From assembly GCF_013179735.1 (NCBI RefSeq), contig NZ_JABMEG010000001.1, positions 2,852,001-2,916,000 of the forward strand: 64,000 nt of DNA, read 5' to 3'. Position 1 is the stretch's first letter; every line of letters begins with the position of its first letter. Positions 8,303-19,446 of this stretch are shown one piece after another. The notes beneath the pieces were generated by a model, which was not told the origin of the DNA, made no database searches, and saw only the letters and a list, made by a program, of their open reading frames with translations. The stretch is from Permianibacter fluminis. GTDB lineage: Bacteria > Pseudomonadota > Gammaproteobacteria > Enterobacterales > Permianibacteraceae. A program made the position numbers and the translations under genes.

Positions 8303-10588
8303 ATGCTGAGCAAAGATCTGGAGTTGACGCTTAATCAAGCGTTCAAGCAGGCGCGTGAAAAACGCCACGAGTTCATGACAGTCGAGCACTTGCTGCTGGC
8401 GCTGCTGGATAATGCGGTCGCCGTCAACGTGTTGCGCGCCTGTGGTGCCAATGTTGATCGGCTGCGCCGCGAGCTGGCGCATTTTGTCGATGAGACAACC
8501 CCGCTACTGCCCAATGACGATGAGAGTCGTGACACCCAACCCACGCTGGGTTTCCAGCGCGTGTTGCAGCGTGCGGTGTTCCATGTGCAATCGGCTGGCA
8601 AGAAAGAAGTCACCGGCGCCAATGTACTGGTGGCGATTTTCAGTGAGCAGGAATCACAGGCGGTTTATCTGCTGCACCAAGAGCAGGTGTCGCGACTGGA
8701 TGTGGTCAATTACATTTCGCACGGCATTTCCAAAGTGGCGGGCACTGAGCGCGACGCGCCGCAGCCGCAAGCCGATACCGAGGAAGAAGGTGGCACCGAC
8801 GCCAGTCGGACGCCGCTGGAAAACTTCGCCACTAATCTCAACGAGCTGGCCAAGCAAGGCAAGATCGATCCGCTGATCGGCCGTCATCACGAGCTGGAGC
8901 GCACCATTCAGGTGCTGTGCCGTCGCCGCAAGAACAATCCATTGCTGGTCGGTGAAGCCGGGGTCGGCAAAACCGCCATTGCCGAAGGTCTGGCCCGGCG
9001 CATTGTCGACGGTGAAGTACCGGACGTGATGAAAGACGGCGTGGTGTTCTCGCTGGATCTGGGCGGACTGCTGGCCGGCACCAAGTATCGCGGCGATTTC
9101 GAGAAGCGTCTGAAAGCCGTATTGAAAGAACTGAAAGAAAAGCCGCACGCCATTTTGTTCATTGACGAGATTCACACCATCATTGGTGCCGGCGCTGCCA
9201 GCGGCGGTGTCATGGATGCCTCGAATCTGGTCAAGCCAATGCTGGCGTCGGGCGAGATCAAATGCATCGGTTCGACCACGTTCCAGGAATACCGTGGCAT
9301 CTTTGAAAAAGATCGGGCCTTGGCACGCCGCTTCCAGAAGATCGATGTGTTGGAACCGTCCATTGATGAAACCTTTGAAATTCTCAAGGGCCTGAAAACC
9401 CATTACGAAAAGCACCACAGCGTGCGCTATACACCAGCGGCATTGCAGGCAGCTGCAGAGCTGTCGGCAAAATACATCAATGATCGGCAATTGCCGGATA
9501 AAGCCATTGACGTCATTGACGAGGCCGGTGCGAGCCAACGTTTGCTGGCGCCTTCCAAGCGCAAGAAAGTGATTGGCGTGCACGAGATCGAAGACATCGT
9601 GTCCAAGATTGCCCGGGTACCGACCAAGACGGTGTCTACCTCGGATCGCGAGTCCTTGCGCAATCTGGGTCAGTCACTGAAGAACGTGGTGTTCGGTCAG
9701 GACGAAGCCATCATGCAGTTGGCCGATGCCATCAAGTTGGCGCGTTCGGGTCTCGGCACCGAAGACAAACCGGTTGGTTCATTCCTGTTTGCCGGTCCGA
9801 CCGGGGTTGGCAAAACCGAAGTCACCAAACAGTTGGCGCGCATTCTCGGTTTGCAACTGCTGCGGTTTGACATGTCGGAATACATGGAGCGGCATACGGT
9901 TTCCCGTTTGATCGGCGCCCCTCCGGGCTATGTCGGTTACGATCAGGGCGGCTTGCTGACCGAAGCGGTATGCAAGAATCCGCACTCGGTGTTGCTGCTC
10001 GACGAAATCGAGAAAGCGCATCCGGATGTGTTCAACTTGCTGCTGCAGGTGATGGACCACGGCACGCTGACCGACAACAACGGCCGCAAGGCTGACTTCC
10101 GCAATGTGATCATCATCATGACGACCAATGCCGGCGCCGAAGAAATGGCCAAGTCATCGATCGGTTTCACGCTGAACGATCACAGCGTTGACAGTCTTGA
10201 TGCCATCAAGCGGATGTTCAGTCCGGAATTCCGTAACCGTCTGGATGCGGTGGTGCAGTTCAAGTCGCTAGCGCCGGAAGTGATTCTGTCGGTGGTCGAC
10301 AAGTTCATCGTTGAGCTGCAGGCGCAGTTGGATGCCAAAGGCGTCAGTTTGGAAGTGGATTCCGCGGCGCGCGCCTGGCTGGCCGAAAAAGGCTATGACC
10401 GCACCATGGGCGCCCGGCCGATGGCACGCATCATTCGCGATTTGCTGCGCAAGCCGCTGGCGGACGAGTTGCTGTTTGGCAAGTTGTCACGCGGAGGTGA
10501 AGTGCACGTGATGATCGAGAATGACAAGCTGTCATTCGACATCGTCGAGAAGGCGGCGCCAGCACTGGAGCAAGCCAAGGCGACCTGA
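8303..10588 (+). CDS. clpA: ATP-dependent Clp protease ATP-binding subunit ClpA
   Basis: A 761-residue AAA+ unfoldase of the ClpAP protease. The N-domain (about residues 1-145), which docks ClpS, is followed by two AAA+ modules with Walker A motifs GEAGVGKTA and GPTGVGKTE. Walker B motifs ILFIDEIHT and [12 protein letters not shown] are intact. No ClpB-type middle coiled coil is seen, which separates it from ClpB. A strong ribosome site (GAGGTGG) precedes the ATG. The length is normal. The neighbours clpS, infA and aat match the classic gammaproteobacterial order, and a terminator follows at 10622. Confidence 0.96.
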   Translation: MLSKDLELTLNQAFKQAREKRHEFMTVEHLLLALLDNAVAVNVLRACGANVDRLRRELAHFVDETTPLLPNDDESRDTQPTLGFQRVLQRAVFHVQSAGKKEVTGANVLVAIFSEQESQAVYLLHQEQVSRLDVVNYISHGISKVAGTERDAPQPQADTEEEGGTDASRTPLENFATNLNELAKQGKIDPLIGRHHELERTIQVLCRRRKNNPLLVGEAGVGKTAIAEGLARRIVDGEVPDVMKDGVVFSLDLGGLLAGTKYRGDFEKRLKAVLKELKEKPHAILFIDEIHTIIGAGAASGGVMDASNLVKPMLASGEIKCIGSTTFQEYRGIFEKDRALARRFQKIDVLEPSIDETFEILKGLKTHYEKHHSVRYTPAALQAAAELSAKYINDRQLPDKAIDVIDEAGASQRLLAPSKRKKVIGVHEIEDIVSKIARVPTKTVSTSDRESLRNLGQSLKNVVFGQDEAIMQLADAIKLARSGLGTEDKPVGSFLFAGPTGVGKTEVTKQLARILGLQLLRFDMSEYMERHTVSRLIGAPPGYVGYDQGGLLTEAVCKNPHSVLLLDEIEKAHPDVFNLLLQVMDHGTLTDNNGRKADFRNVIIIMTTNAGAEEMAKSSIGFTLNDHSVDSLDAIKRMFSPEFRNRLDAVVQFKSLAPEVILSVVDKFIVELQAQLDAKGVSLEVDSAARAWLAEKGYDRTMGARPMARIIRDLLRKPLADELLFGKLSRGGEVHVMIENDKLSFDIVEKAAPALEQAKAT

Positions 10589-10621
10589 GTGTTGCCCTGA
10601 GGCTGGTGCAATAGAAAGAAT

Positions 10622-10648
10622 GGGCGGGCCGCAATCCCGCCCTTTTTT
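10622..10648 (+). terminator. Rho-independent terminator of clpA
   Basis: A 7-bp GGGCGGG / CCCGCCC stem with a 7-base loop is followed by six T residues, 34 bases after the clpA stop codon. Confidence 0.8.
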
Positions 10649-10763
10649 CTTGCCAAAATGGGGCAGGCGGTTGCCAGCGGCGGTGAGCCCAGCTTGCGCT
10701 AGCAAGCCGACCTCAGGCGATCACTGAAACCACGCCAGCACGCGGTCGCTAAAACCTAGCCGG

Positions 10764-10805
10764 GGAAAACGCAGAAAGAAAACCGCGGAAAACGCAGAAA
10801 GAAAA
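10764..10805. repeat. Two-copy 19-bp direct repeat
   Basis: The 19-mer GGAAAACGCAGAAAGAAAA occurs at 10764-10782 and again at 10787-10805, a period of 23 bp. It sits between the clpA and infA terminators. In many relatives a serine tRNA gene lies near clpA/infA, but none was found here. Apart from the two terminators nothing else is visible in the 277 bp between the genes. Confidence 0.7.
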
Positions 10806-10831
10806 AGGGGAAGCCGAGGCTTCCCCTTTTT
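10802..10831 (-). terminator. Bidirectional terminator downstream of infA
   Basis: A 14-bp perfect stem (AAAAAGGGGAAGCC / GGCTTCCCCTTTTT) with a 2-base centre. The outer A/T bases give a T tract on either strand. It lies 34 bases past the infA stop and may also back up clpA termination from the other side. Confidence 0.8.
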
Positions 10832-10865
10832 ACTGCAATCCTGCGTTACCAGGCGCGGTGTCATT

Positions 10866-11084
10866 TTAGCGTGCGCGAAAAATGATCCGGCCTTTGGTCA
10901 AGTCATACGGCGTCATTTCAACAGTGACGTCGTCGCCGGTCAGAATGCGGATATAGTTCTTGCGCATCTTGCCGGAGATATGGGCGGTGATCACGTGACC
11001 GTTTTCCAGCTTCACGCGGAACATCGTGTTTGGCAGGGTTTCCAGCACCACACCCTGCATTTCTATGGAATCTTCGCGAGCCAT
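10866..11084 (-). CDS. infA: Translation initiation factor IF-1
   Basis: A 72-residue S1/OB-fold protein that occupies the ribosomal A site during initiation. The sequence is almost invariant in bacteria: [19 protein letters not shown], then [20 protein letters not shown], and [17 protein letters not shown]. The length is exactly that expected. It faces clpA and is preceded on the same strand by bpt and aat, so the three may be read from one side; bpt ends 69 bp upstream. Confidence 0.98.
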   Translation of the reverse strand: MAREDSIEMQGVVLETLPNTMFRVKLENGHVITAHISGKMRKNYIRILTGDDVTVEMTPYDLTKGRIIFRAR

Positions 11085-11153
11085 GCTCTATCTGGGCAGC
11101 TTTCAGAGGGGCGCTATGATGCCCGAAAGCGGTCTGCTTGTAAAACCAGCAAT

Positions 11154-11870
11154 TCAATCCCGGACCGTTTGCCACTCGCCATCGCGGAAATGCTGTTGCG
11201 GCTGATAGTCGGCTTTGTAATTCATCTTGCGGCAATCGGCTATGTAATAGCCAAGGTAGACATAGGGCAGGCCAGCTGAACGGGCTCTTTCGATCAGCGC
11301 CAGCACCGCCCGAACCCCCAGCCCGCGCCGGGTCTGCTCGGGGGCAAAGAAGGAATAGACCGCCGACAGCCCGTCATCGGCGACGTCGGCAACCAGCACT
11401 GCCAGCAGTTGCTGGTCGTGGCGCAGCGTCAGCAAGCGGGTTGCCGACCAGTCGGCCAGCAGAAACTGCTCGGCCTGGTCGCGGCTGGGTGGATACATCT
11501 CGCCGTCGGCATGGCGCTGGCTGATGTAGCGTTCATAGAGCTGGTAATGGTCCTCGGCCAGTGCCGGCCGCTCCCAGCCGACCGCCAAATCGGCATTCTG
11601 GGCCAGATTGCGGCGCTGGCTGCGGCTGGGCCGGAAATCGGCGACCGGGATCCGGACCGGGATGCAGGCCTGACAGCCGGCACAATGCGGCCGGTAGACA
11701 TGGCTGCCGCTGCGCCGAAAGCCTTGCCGCATCAGTGCCGCATAAAGCTCGGCGCTCATGGGCACTTCTGAGCCGACGAAAGCCGTCCGGGCCAGCCGGT
11801 CCGGCAGGTAGTTGCAGGGCAGCTCCGGGGTCAGGAACAGCGGTATGCGCAAGCTGGCAGGGGCGGTCAT
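11154..11870 (-). CDS. bpt: Aspartate/glutamate leucyltransferase Bpt
   Basis: A 238-residue leucyl-tRNA protein transferase of the ATE-like fold. Bpt adds leucine to N-terminal Asp or Glu, making a type-2 N-degron read by ClpS. The cysteine-rich N-terminal motif (YRPHCAGCQACIPVRIPV), SQRRNLAQNADL and the acetyltransferase-like end LPYVYLGYYIADCRKMNYK are typical. The length fits. It lies 39 bp downstream of aat on the same strand, so both transferases of the bacterial N-end rule are adjacent and near clpS and clpA. Older annotation would call this an arginyltransferase. Confidence 0.93.
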   Translation of the reverse strand: MTAPASLRIPLFLTPELPCNYLPDRLARTAFVGSEVPMSAELYAALMRQGFRRSGSHVYRPHCAGCQACIPVRIPVADFRPSRSQRRNLAQNADLAVGWERPALAEDHYQLYERYISQRHADGEMYPPSRDQAEQFLLADWSATRLLTLRHDQQLLAVLVADVADDGLSAVYSFFAPEQTRRGLGVRAVLALIERARSAGLPYVYLGYYIADCRKMNYKADYQPQQHFRDGEWQTVRD

Positions 11871-11909
11871 GGTCAGATTCTCGGGCCTGTGCGCAGTGTA
11901 GTCAGCGCG

Positions 11910-12632
11910 CTAACCGAGCGACAGCGCCAGCGGGCCCGCCAACCAAGGCTCGCCACTCGGCGGCTGATCGATGTAGTCGCGCAGCAGGCGCAAGAATTCC
12001 GATCGCGCCATGGTGTCCGCGCCAAGTGAGCGGGTATGGGCGTTGGGCACTTGCGAATCCAGCAGCACGTAGCCGTGCGCTTTCAGGTGTGCGGCCAGTG
12101 CGAACAGCGCGACTTTCGAGCCATTGCTGCGGCCACTGAACATCGACTCACCGAAAAACAGCCGGCCCATCGCGATGCCGTACAAACCGCCAACCAATTC
12201 CCGGCTGTCCGACGCACCGGCCCAGACCTCGATACTGTGAGCGATACCGGCGCGATGCAGTTGGATATAAGCCGCGATCATGTCATCCGTGATCCAGGTG
12301 CCGCCCTGACCCGGCCGCGGGGCTGTCGCGCAGGCAGTGATCACCTCGGCAAAGGCAGTATCCAGCGTGATCTGCCAATTTGCACGGCGCAGAAATTTGC
12401 GCAGCGAGGCGGGCGGCTGCAGCGTTGCAAGTTTGAACACTGCGCGCGGATCCGGCGACCACCACAGAATCGGATCGCCTTCGGAAAACCACGGGAAGAT
12501 GCCATTGCGATAGGCTTCGGTCAGTCGCTCGACCGACAAATCGCCGCCGATGGCGAGCAGGCCGTTGGGGTCCTTCAGCGCGCGCTCCGGCGATGGTAAC
12601 GGCGAATCTGATTTAAGAACCGTAATGCGCAT
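11910..12632 (-). CDS. aat: Leucyl/phenylalanyl-tRNA-protein transferase Aat
   Basis: A 240-residue enzyme that transfers Leu or Phe to N-terminal Lys or Arg, creating primary N-degrons for ClpS/ClpAP. The hallmark motifs LLAIGGDLSVERLTEAYRNG, IFPWFSEGDPILWWSPDPRA and LYGIAMGRLFFGESMFS are present. It begins with ATG and is the first of three same-strand genes (aat, bpt, infA). Gene order and sequence agree. Confidence 0.95.
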   Translation of the reverse strand: MRITVLKSDSPLPSPERALKDPNGLLAIGGDLSVERLTEAYRNGIFPWFSEGDPILWWSPDPRAVFKLATLQPPASLRKFLRRANWQITLDTAFAEVITACATAPRPGQGGTWITDDMIAAYIQLHRAGIAHSIEVWAGASDSRELVGGLYGIAMGRLFFGESMFSGRSNGSKVALFALAAHLKAHGYVLLDSQVPNAHTRSLGADTMARSEFLRLLRDYIDQPPSGEPWLAGPLALSLG

Positions 12633-12725
12633 CTAATGCAATGACCTGTCGTTGTGAATGACGACGCTGGCGTTGGCAAAAAAAGAGGGTTGAACGGATT
12701 CAGCTCACTATTCATAACATTGCAG

Positions 12726-12761
12726 AGAAAATAAAGGGCCCGGTGAGGGCCCTTTATTTTC

Positions 12762-12762
<1 letters not shown>
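12726..12762 (-). terminator. Rho-independent terminator of trxB
   Basis: A 16-bp perfect stem (AGAAAATAAAGGGCCC and its complement) with a GGTGA loop. It begins within the last base of the trxB stop codon, so the terminator is fused to the end of the gene. The A/T part of the stem provides the U tract. Confidence 0.85.
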
Positions 12763-13781
<1,019 letters not shown>

Positions 13782-13909
13782 CTACGCGAATTCAAGCGCC
13801 GACGTGCCGGGCCGGATCAATGCCAGCCATAGAGGCGGGTGATGATGGCCGGGCTGGCCGGCGTTAGAATTGCCTATTCCTTGACCAATCGTACCGGGTG
13901 AAGCCGCGC

Positions 13910-14233
13910 ATGAAGAAAGTGAAAGTCAGTACCGAGGCGATAGCGCTGGAACAGATTCCCAATATCGGTCCGTCGCTGGCTGAGGACTTGCGGCTGTGCG
14001 GTGTCAGCACACCGGCCGAGCTGGTCGGTCGCAATCCGGTGGCGCTGTATGACGAGCTGTGCCGGCGTACCGGCGTGCGCCATGACCCTTGCGTGCTGGA
14101 TACCTTCATGTCGGCGGTTCGGTTCATGGAAGGGGCGCCGCCCCATCCCTGGTGGCATTACACCGAGGAGCGCAAGGCGATGATGCAGGCTGGCGCGTCG
14201 TCGACGCGGCCGAAAACAAAACGTGCGCGTTGA
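13910..14233 (+). CDS. Cdd1-like helix-hairpin-helix protein
   Basis: A protein of about 107 residues. LEQIPNIGPSLAEDLRLCGV is a helix-hairpin-helix of the kind found in DNA-binding proteins, and RRTGVRHDPCVLDTFMSAVR with PHPWWHYTEERKA matches the 'pathogenicity locus' Cdd1 family, sometimes labelled mitomycin resistance protein. The tail is basic (RPKTKRAR). The function of the family is not established. GTG at 13898 or ATG at 13910 could be the start; the ATG is preferred because GGTGA lies upstream. It is divergent from trxB and converges on ald, so it looks like a single-gene unit. Confidence 0.75.
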   Translation: MKKVKVSTEAIALEQIPNIGPSLAEDLRLCGVSTPAELVGRNPVALYDELCRRTGVRHDPCVLDTFMSAVRFMEGAPPHPWWHYTEERKAMMQAGASSTRPKTKRAR

Positions 14234-14337
14234 AAATCTGCCAATGGCCGATCCACAAACTGCCGATTCGCAAATTGCAGACAAACAAACCGCAGGTCCT
14301 CCCTCAGCTACGCCATCCATCGACGAAAAAAAGACAA

Positions 14338-14369
14338 CAAAAAGCCCGGCAATCGCCGGGCTTTTTGTT
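14338..14369 (-). terminator. Bidirectional terminator between the Cdd1-like gene and ald
   Basis: A perfect stem AAAAAGCCCGGC / GCCGGGCTTTTT with an AATC loop. T tracts are present on both strands. It lies 14 bases beyond the ald stop and about 100 bases beyond the convergent gene. Confidence 0.88.
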
Positions 14370-14382
14370 TGATGCAAACGGC

Positions 14383-15501
14383 TTACAGACCGAGCGCTTT
14401 TTCCGCCGGCACGTATTCCATCTTGAAGCCTTCGGCGACCGGCTTGTAGGTCACCTTGCCAGCGTGAACGTTCAGGCCGTTGCGCAGGTGAACGTTGTCG
14501 GCCAGTGCTTTCTTGGCGCCCTTGTTGGCCAGCTCGATGATGAATGGCAACGTGGCGTTGTTCAGTGCAAAGGTCGAGGTGCGCGGCACGGCGCCCGGCA
14601 TGTTGGCGACGCAGTAGTGAACGACGTCATCAACGATGTAGGTCGGGTCAGCATGCGTGGTCGCGTGCGCGGTTTCGAAGCAGCCGCCTTGGTCGATGGC
14701 AACGTCAACGACAGCCGAACCCGGCTTCATGCGCTTGACCATGGCCGCGGTAACCAGCTTCGGCGCTGCTGCGCCCGGGATCAAAACGCCACCGATCACC
14801 AGATCCGCATCCAGTACATGACGCTCGACCGCATCAACGCTCGAGAACACGGTTTCGATGCGGGTGCCGAACTGGGCAACGAGGCGACGCAGCACGTCGA
14901 CGTTGCGATCCAGCACAACGACTTGCGCGCCGATACCAACGGCCATCAACGCCGCGTTCGCACCGACCACACCGCCGCCAAGGATCACGACCTTGCCGTG
15001 CTCAACGCCCGGAACGCCGCCGAGCAGAATGCCGCGGCCGCCATTGGCTTTTTGCAGCGCGGTGGCACCGGCTTGAATCGACATGCGACCGGCAACTTCC
15101 GACATCGGCGCCAGCAGCGGCAGACCGCCGGTAGCGGAGGTGACAGTTTCGTAAGCGATGCAGGTGGCTTTCGATTTGATCAGGTCCTGGGTTTGCTCCA
15201 GGTCCGGCGCCAGATGCAGGTAGGTAAACAGGATCTGGCCTTCACGCAGACGGGCGCGCTCAACCGCTTGCGGCTCTTTGACCTTGACGATCATCTCGGC
15301 CTTGGCAAACACCTCGTCGGCAGTCGCCAGCACTTTGGCGCCAGCGGCTTCGTAATCGGCGTCCGTGAAGCCAATGCCGATACCGGCATTGTGTTCAACC
15401 ACGACGTTGTGGCCTTGGCTGACCAGCTCGCGGACCGAGGCCGGGACCATGCCGACGCGGTATTCGTGGTTCTTAATTTCCTTGGGTACACCGATCAACA
15501 T
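14383..15501 (-). CDS. ald: Alanine dehydrogenase
   Basis: A 372-residue NAD-dependent enzyme that interconverts alanine with pyruvate and ammonia. The N-terminus [20 protein letters not shown] (substrate-binding Arg and Lys), the nucleotide-binding [19 protein letters not shown] and [20 protein letters not shown] are diagnostic. The length matches family members exactly. It is divergent from lrp, a common arrangement in which an Lrp/AsnC protein controls ald in response to alanine or leucine. It separates trxB from lrp, which are neighbours in many relatives. Confidence 0.96.
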   Translation of the reverse strand: MLIGVPKEIKNHEYRVGMVPASVRELVSQGHNVVVEHNAGIGIGFTDADYEAAGAKVLATADEVFAKAEMIVKVKEPQAVERARLREGQILFTYLHLAPDLEQTQDLIKSKATCIAYETVTSATGGLPLLAPMSEVAGRMSIQAGATALQKANGGRGILLGGVPGVEHGKVVILGGGVVGANAALMAVGIGAQVVVLDRNVDVLRRLVAQFGTRIETVFSSVDAVERHVLDADLVIGGVLIPGAAAPKLVTAAMVKRMKPGSAVVDVAIDQGGCFETAHATTHADPTYIVDDVVHYCVANMPGAVPRTSTFALNNATLPFIIELANKGAKKALADNVHLRNGLNVHAGKVTYKPVAEGFKMEYVPAEKALGL

Positions 15502-15729
15502 GAACTCTCTCCTCGAAGCAAAAGGCGGGTTTGGGGTGTGACACCGGCCGGGGCAAAACGGCAGACCCGAAAGCAGCGTCCAGATTCAGCGCGCGGCGAA
15601 TTCACTGTCATGAAATCGGCGCACAAAATTTTTCGCTATTTTAGTTAGCAATCAGCAGATTTATTCCCTAATATTGCTCATAAGCCGGAGTTTTCACCAA
15701 GTCATTGTCAAAAGGCAGCATAAAATCCT
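15502..15729. promoter_or_regulatory. Divergent ald / lrp control region
   Basis: The 228 bp between the two start codons become AT-rich from about 15625 to 15725, in contrast to the flanking genes. The stretch contains A/T-runs such as AAAATTTTTCGCTATTTTAG and TTTATTCCCTAATATTGC, as Lrp-family operators often do. Divergent placement suggests autoregulation by Lrp and control of ald. No exact consensus match is claimed. Confidence 0.45.
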
Positions 15730-16218
15730 GTGCGTGCACGAAAAATCCAGATTTATCAATTAGATAGGATCGATCGCAAGATCCTGCGTGAGCTTCAGCG
15801 CGATGGCCGGCTGGCCAACGTCGAGCTGGCCAAGCGGGTCGGGCTGTCGCCGACGCCCTGTCTTGAGCGGGTAAAAAAGCTCGAGGAAGAGGGCTATATC
15901 AGCGGTTACCATGCCCACCTGAATCCGGCCAAGCTGGCCGCGGGCTTGCTGGTCTTTGTCGAAATCCGGCTGGTGCGGACCTCGGCCGACGTGTTCGATG
16001 CCTTCAAAACCGCGGTCGTCGCGCTGCCACAGGTCATGGAATGCCATCTGGTCTCAGGCGACTTTGATTACCTGATCAAGGCCCGGGTTGCCGACATGGT
16101 GGCCTACCGGCAATTGCTGGGCGAAACCTTGCTGACCCTGCCCGGGGTTTCCGGCTCACGCAGCTATGCGGTGATGGAGGAGGTCAAGGAGACCATGAGT
16201 CTGGCGGTTGCGGACTGA
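15730..16218 (+). CDS. lrp: Leucine-responsive regulatory protein Lrp
   Basis: A 162-residue Lrp/AsnC transcription factor. The N-terminal winged helix-turn-helix (LDRIDRKILRELQRDGRLAN, then VGLSPTPCLERVKKLEEEGY) is followed by the ligand-binding RAM domain with MECHLVSGDFDYLIKARV and LPGVSGSRSYAVMEEVKET. It is collinear with E. coli Lrp over its whole length, and its position just upstream of ftsK supports orthology. The start appears to be GTG. It is divergent from alanine dehydrogenase, a likely target. Confidence 0.93.
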   Translation: MRARKIQIYQLDRIDRKILRELQRDGRLANVELAKRVGLSPTPCLERVKKLEEEGYISGYHAHLNPAKLAAGLLVFVEIRLVRTSADVFDAFKTAVVALPQVMECHLVSGDFDYLIKARVADMVAYRQLLGETLLTLPGVSGSRSYAVMEEVKETMSLAVAD

Positions 16219-16314
16219 GTATCCGCTGCTGCAAGGTCTGGCAGAGTGAGCAATTAGGTGGGAATTTTTCATTTGCTATCAGTACAATAGCGCAAACACT
16301 TGAGACAGTTTCTT

Positions 16315-18747
16315 ATGGCGCAGGCAACACCCAAAAAGGTCAAGAAGAGCAGCGACAACAGCGCGGCCAGCGCTGCCACGTCCGGGGGCCTGTCGTCAAA
16401 AAGTCTGCCGCCAGCGGTCAAGGCCCGGCTGCGTGAAGGCGCCATCCTCGCACTGATGCTGGTGTCCGTTCTGTTGCTGCTGGCCCTACTCAGCTACAAC
16501 CGTAACGATGGCGCCTGGAGCTATTACAGCAGCGAAGGCGAGACCCACAATCTGGTGGGGCCGGTCGGTGCCTGGTTTGCCGATGTCAGTCAGTTCCTGC
16601 TCGGTTACCCGGCGTGGCTGCTGCCGTTTGCCATGGGTTTTGCGTGCTGGGTGGCGTTCCGGCATCGCGATGAACCGCTGCCGAAAGCTTACTGGTGGAC
16701 CAAGCTCGGCGGCATTGTCCTGCTGCTGCTTGGCGCGGCCGGTTTGTCGGCGCGCCATTTCAGTGATCCGAGTGATCAACCGAGTTATCTCTCCGGTGGC
16801 GTGCTCGGCCGCGCGGTCGACAGCGGCTTTGCCGATGCGCTCAGCGGCGCCGGCTCGACGCTGGTCCTGCTGACCTTGTTTGTCATCGGCGTGACCTTGT
16901 TCACCGGCTTGTCATGGTTTGCTCTGCTGGAAAGCGTTGGCCGGAAAACCCTGACCCTGACTGCCGTGTTGTGGCAACGCGCCCGTGCTTCCCGGCAACC
17001 GTTGCCGGTGACCGAACGCAAAGTGGCCGACCCCGATTTTGTTGATCTGAATTATGAAGAGCAGCGCGGCGCGCAAATCGCCCGCGAAGTGCGCGAAGAA
17101 GCGCTGCGCCGTGACAAAGAGCGCCAGAAAGAGCGGGCACCGGTCAAGATTGAACAGCCGCTGGCGAAAGTGGAAGTCGCGCCACGGGTGGAAAAACAGC
17201 AGCAGAAAGCCAAGCAGCAAGTGCTGTTTGAAGAGCCAATAACGGGTGACGTGCCGTCGGTCAATTTGCTGGAGGAACCTACCGCCAGCAAACGTCAGGT
17301 TTCGCAAAGCGCGCTGGAGGCGATGTCGCGTCTGGTCGAGATCAAGCTGCGCGATTTCGGTATCGATGCGCAAGTCGTGGCCGTTCACCCCGGTCCGGTG
17401 ATCACCCGGTTCGAACTGGATCTGGCGCCGGGGATCAAGGTTTCCCGCGTCACCAATCTGGCAAAGGATTTGGCACGGGCGATGTCGGTGGTGTCGGTGC
17501 GGGTGGTTGAAGTCATTCCGGGCAAATCCACCGTGGGTTTGGAAGTGCCGAACGAATCGCGTGAAACAGTTCGGCTGCGCGAGGTCATTGCCTCCAGCGA
17601 GTTCGATGATTCGAAATCGCCGCTATCGATGGTGCTCGGCAAAGACATCGCCGGCAAACCGGTGGTGGTCGATTTGGCCAAGATGCCGCACCTGCTGGTG
17701 GCCGGTACTACCGGTTCCGGCAAGTCGGTCGGCCTCAACGCGATGCTGCTCAGCATGCTCTACAAGAGCCGGCCGGATGAGCTGCGCATGATCATGATCG
17801 ATCCGAAAATGCTGGAGCTGTCGGTATACGCCGACATCCCGCATTTGCTGACCCCGGTCGTCACCGACATGAAAGACGCCGCCAATGCCTTGCGCTGGTG
17901 CGTCGCTGAAATGGATCGCCGTTACAAATTGATGGCCGCGCTCGGCGTGCGTAACCTGGCCGGTTACAACCGCAAAGTAGAGGACGCCAACAGGGCCGGC
18001 GAACCGATTCTGGATCCACTCTGGAAACCGGAGTTGAATCTGCACGCGGCCGCACCGGCGCTGGAGCATCTGCCGGCCGTGGTGGTTGTGATCGACGAAC
18101 TCGCCGATATGATGATGATCGTCGGCAAGAAGGTGGAGGAACTGATCGCCCGCATTGCGCAAAAAGCGCGAGCCGCCGGCATCCATTTGATCCTGGCAAC
18201 GCAGCGTCCGTCAGTTGATGTCATCACCGGTTTGATCAAGGCCAATATCCCGACCCGTATCGCTTTCCAGGTGTCATCGCGTATCGATGCCCGGACCATT
18301 CTCGACCAGCAGGGCGCCGAGCAATTGCTGGGGCAGGGCGACATGCTGTACCTGCCGCCGGGAACTTCGGTGCCGATCCGTGTTCATGGTGCTTATGTGG
18401 CCGATGAAGAAGTGCATCGCGTGGTCCAGGATTGGCGCCGTCGTGGTGCGCCGGATTATCTGGATACCATCACCAAGGGCGGCTCTGACAGCGAGTCCTT
18501 GACCGGGCTCGATGGCGTTGGCGACAGCGGGGCCGGTGGTGAAGACAGTGAATCGGATGCGCTCTATGACGAAGCCGTTCGTTTCATTACTGAACAGCGC
18601 CGGGTCTCGGTGTCGCTGGTGCAGCGCAAATTCAAGATTGGTTATAACCGGGCGGCGCGGCTGGTTGAAGCCATGGAAAATGCTGGTGTGGTCAGTTCGA
18701 TGGCCTCGAATGGCAACCGCGAAGTGTTGGCGCCGCCACCGGTCTAG
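16315..18747 (+). CDS. ftsK: DNA translocase FtsK
   Basis: A protein of about 810 residues that couples chromosome-dimer resolution to septation. The N-terminal 220 residues contain four hydrophobic membrane segments. A charged linker rich in Glu, Lys and Gln follows (roughly 240-320), shorter than in E. coli. The RecA-like motor has Walker [17 protein letters not shown] (from about 463) and [12 protein letters not shown] as Walker B. The C-terminal winged-helix gamma domain ([20 protein letters not shown]) reads KOPS sequences and activates XerD. The ATG at 16315 is taken as start; an in-frame TTG lies at 16300. Confidence 0.96.
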   Translation: MAQATPKKVKKSSDNSAASAATSGGLSSKSLPPAVKARLREGAILALMLVSVLLLLALLSYNRNDGAWSYYSSEGETHNLVGPVGAWFADVSQFLLGYPAWLLPFAMGFACWVAFRHRDEPLPKAYWWTKLGGIVLLLLGAAGLSARHFSDPSDQPSYLSGGVLGRAVDSGFADALSGAGSTLVLLTLFVIGVTLFTGLSWFALLESVGRKTLTLTAVLWQRARASRQPLPVTERKVADPDFVDLNYEEQRGAQIAREVREEALRRDKERQKERAPVKIEQPLAKVEVAPRVEKQQQKAKQQVLFEEPITGDVPSVNLLEEPTASKRQVSQSALEAMSRLVEIKLRDFGIDAQVVAVHPGPVITRFELDLAPGIKVSRVTNLAKDLARAMSVVSVRVVEVIPGKSTVGLEVPNESRETVRLREVIASSEFDDSKSPLSMVLGKDIAGKPVVVDLAKMPHLLVAGTTGSGKSVGLNAMLLSMLYKSRPDELRMIMIDPKMLELSVYADIPHLLTPVVTDMKDAANALRWCVAEMDRRYKLMAALGVRNLAGYNRKVEDANRAGEPILDPLWKPELNLHAAAPALEHLPAVVVVIDELADMMMIVGKKVEELIARIAQKARAAGIHLILATQRPSVDVITGLIKANIPTRIAFQVSSRIDARTILDQQGAEQLLGQGDMLYLPPGTSVPIRVHGAYVADEEVHRVVQDWRRRGAPDYLDTITKGGSDSESLTGLDGVGDSGAGGEDSESDALYDEAVRFITEQRRVSVSLVQRKFKIGYNRAARLVEAMENAGVVSSMASNGNREVLAPPPV

Positions 18748-18780
18748 GGCAAAGACAACGCTGGGAAATCAGTGAATTTT

Positions 18781-18804
18781 GTAGGGTGCGCCGTGCGCAC
18801 CTTA
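18781..18804. repeat. REP-like palindrome upstream of lolA
   Basis: GTAGGGTGCGCCGTGCGCACC forms a 7-bp perfect stem (GGTGCGC / GCGCACC) around CGT. Short palindromes of this type with a GTAGG head are dispersed in many proteobacterial genomes. It lies between ftsK and lolA and could form a hairpin in the mRNA. Confidence 0.6.
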
Positions 18805-18821
18805 TTCGTTTGGAGCAGGAA

Positions 18822-19442
18822 ATGAAACGCATCACGTTGGCCGCCTTGGCCTTGTTCGGATCCAGTATTGCGCTGGCAGAAACCGCGACCGAAAAGCTGT
18901 CGATGCTGATCGGCAGTCTGAACAGTTTCTCAGCCAAGTACGAGCAAACCGTGCAAGGCAGCCGCAATGCCAAGGGCGAGAAATCACACGGCACATTCCA
19001 GTTGCAGCGTCCTGGCAAATTCCGTTGGGAGACTGAAACTCCGTTCCGGCAGATTCTGGTCAGCACCGGCAAGGAAATGTGGGCCTACGAACCGGATATC
19101 GAAAGTGCGACGGTGCAGGACCTGGAGCAGGGCCTCGGCGCCACGCCGGCTTTGCTGCTGTCCAGCACGCCCAAGCAATTGATCGACAGCTTTGTCATTG
19201 AAGAAACCGGCGTAGGCATGTTCAAGCTGTTGCCGAAAGACAGCAGCGGCAATTTTGAAGAAATTCAGCTGGTCTTTGAAAACAAGCAGCTCACCCAATT
19301 GCGACTGGCCGATACGCTCGGCAACCAGACGCTGGTGGTGTTCTCCAGCATCAAACTGAATCAGCCACTGGCTGCCAGCAGTTTTGAGTTTGTCCCCGGC
19401 GCGCAAGTCGATGTCATCGACAACCGGAAAAAGCAGCCGTAA
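18822..19442 (+). CDS. lolA: Outer-membrane lipoprotein carrier protein LolA
   Basis: A 206-residue periplasmic chaperone that carries lipoproteins from LolCDE to LolB. An N-terminal signal peptide (MKRITLAALALFGSSIALA, cut before ETA) is clear. LNSFSAKYEQTV, GTFQLQRPGKFRWETETP and LVSTGKEMWAYEPDIE are typical LolA segments of the incomplete beta-barrel. The ATG at 18822 has a ribosome site GGAGCAGGA; the open frame begins 36 bases earlier without one. Its place between ftsK and rarA is conserved. Confidence 0.94.
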   Translation: MKRITLAALALFGSSIALAETATEKLSMLIGSLNSFSAKYEQTVQGSRNAKGEKSHGTFQLQRPGKFRWETETPFRQILVSTGKEMWAYEPDIESATVQDLEQGLGATPALLLSSTPKQLIDSFVIEETGVGMFKLLPKDSSGNFEEIQLVFENKQLTQLRLADTLGNQTLVVFSSIKLNQPLAASSFEFVPGAQVDVIDNRKKQP

Positions 19443-19446
19443 TCCC

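Noticed and set aside
10589-10865. Serine tRNA gene expected near clpA/infA
   Set aside because: No cloverleaf, CCA end or T-loop sequence can be found; only terminators and a short direct repeat are present.
14089-15648. A 519-codon open frame on the plus strand
   Set aside because: It is the complement of the well-supported ald gene; the composition is typical of an antisense shadow in a GC-rich gene.
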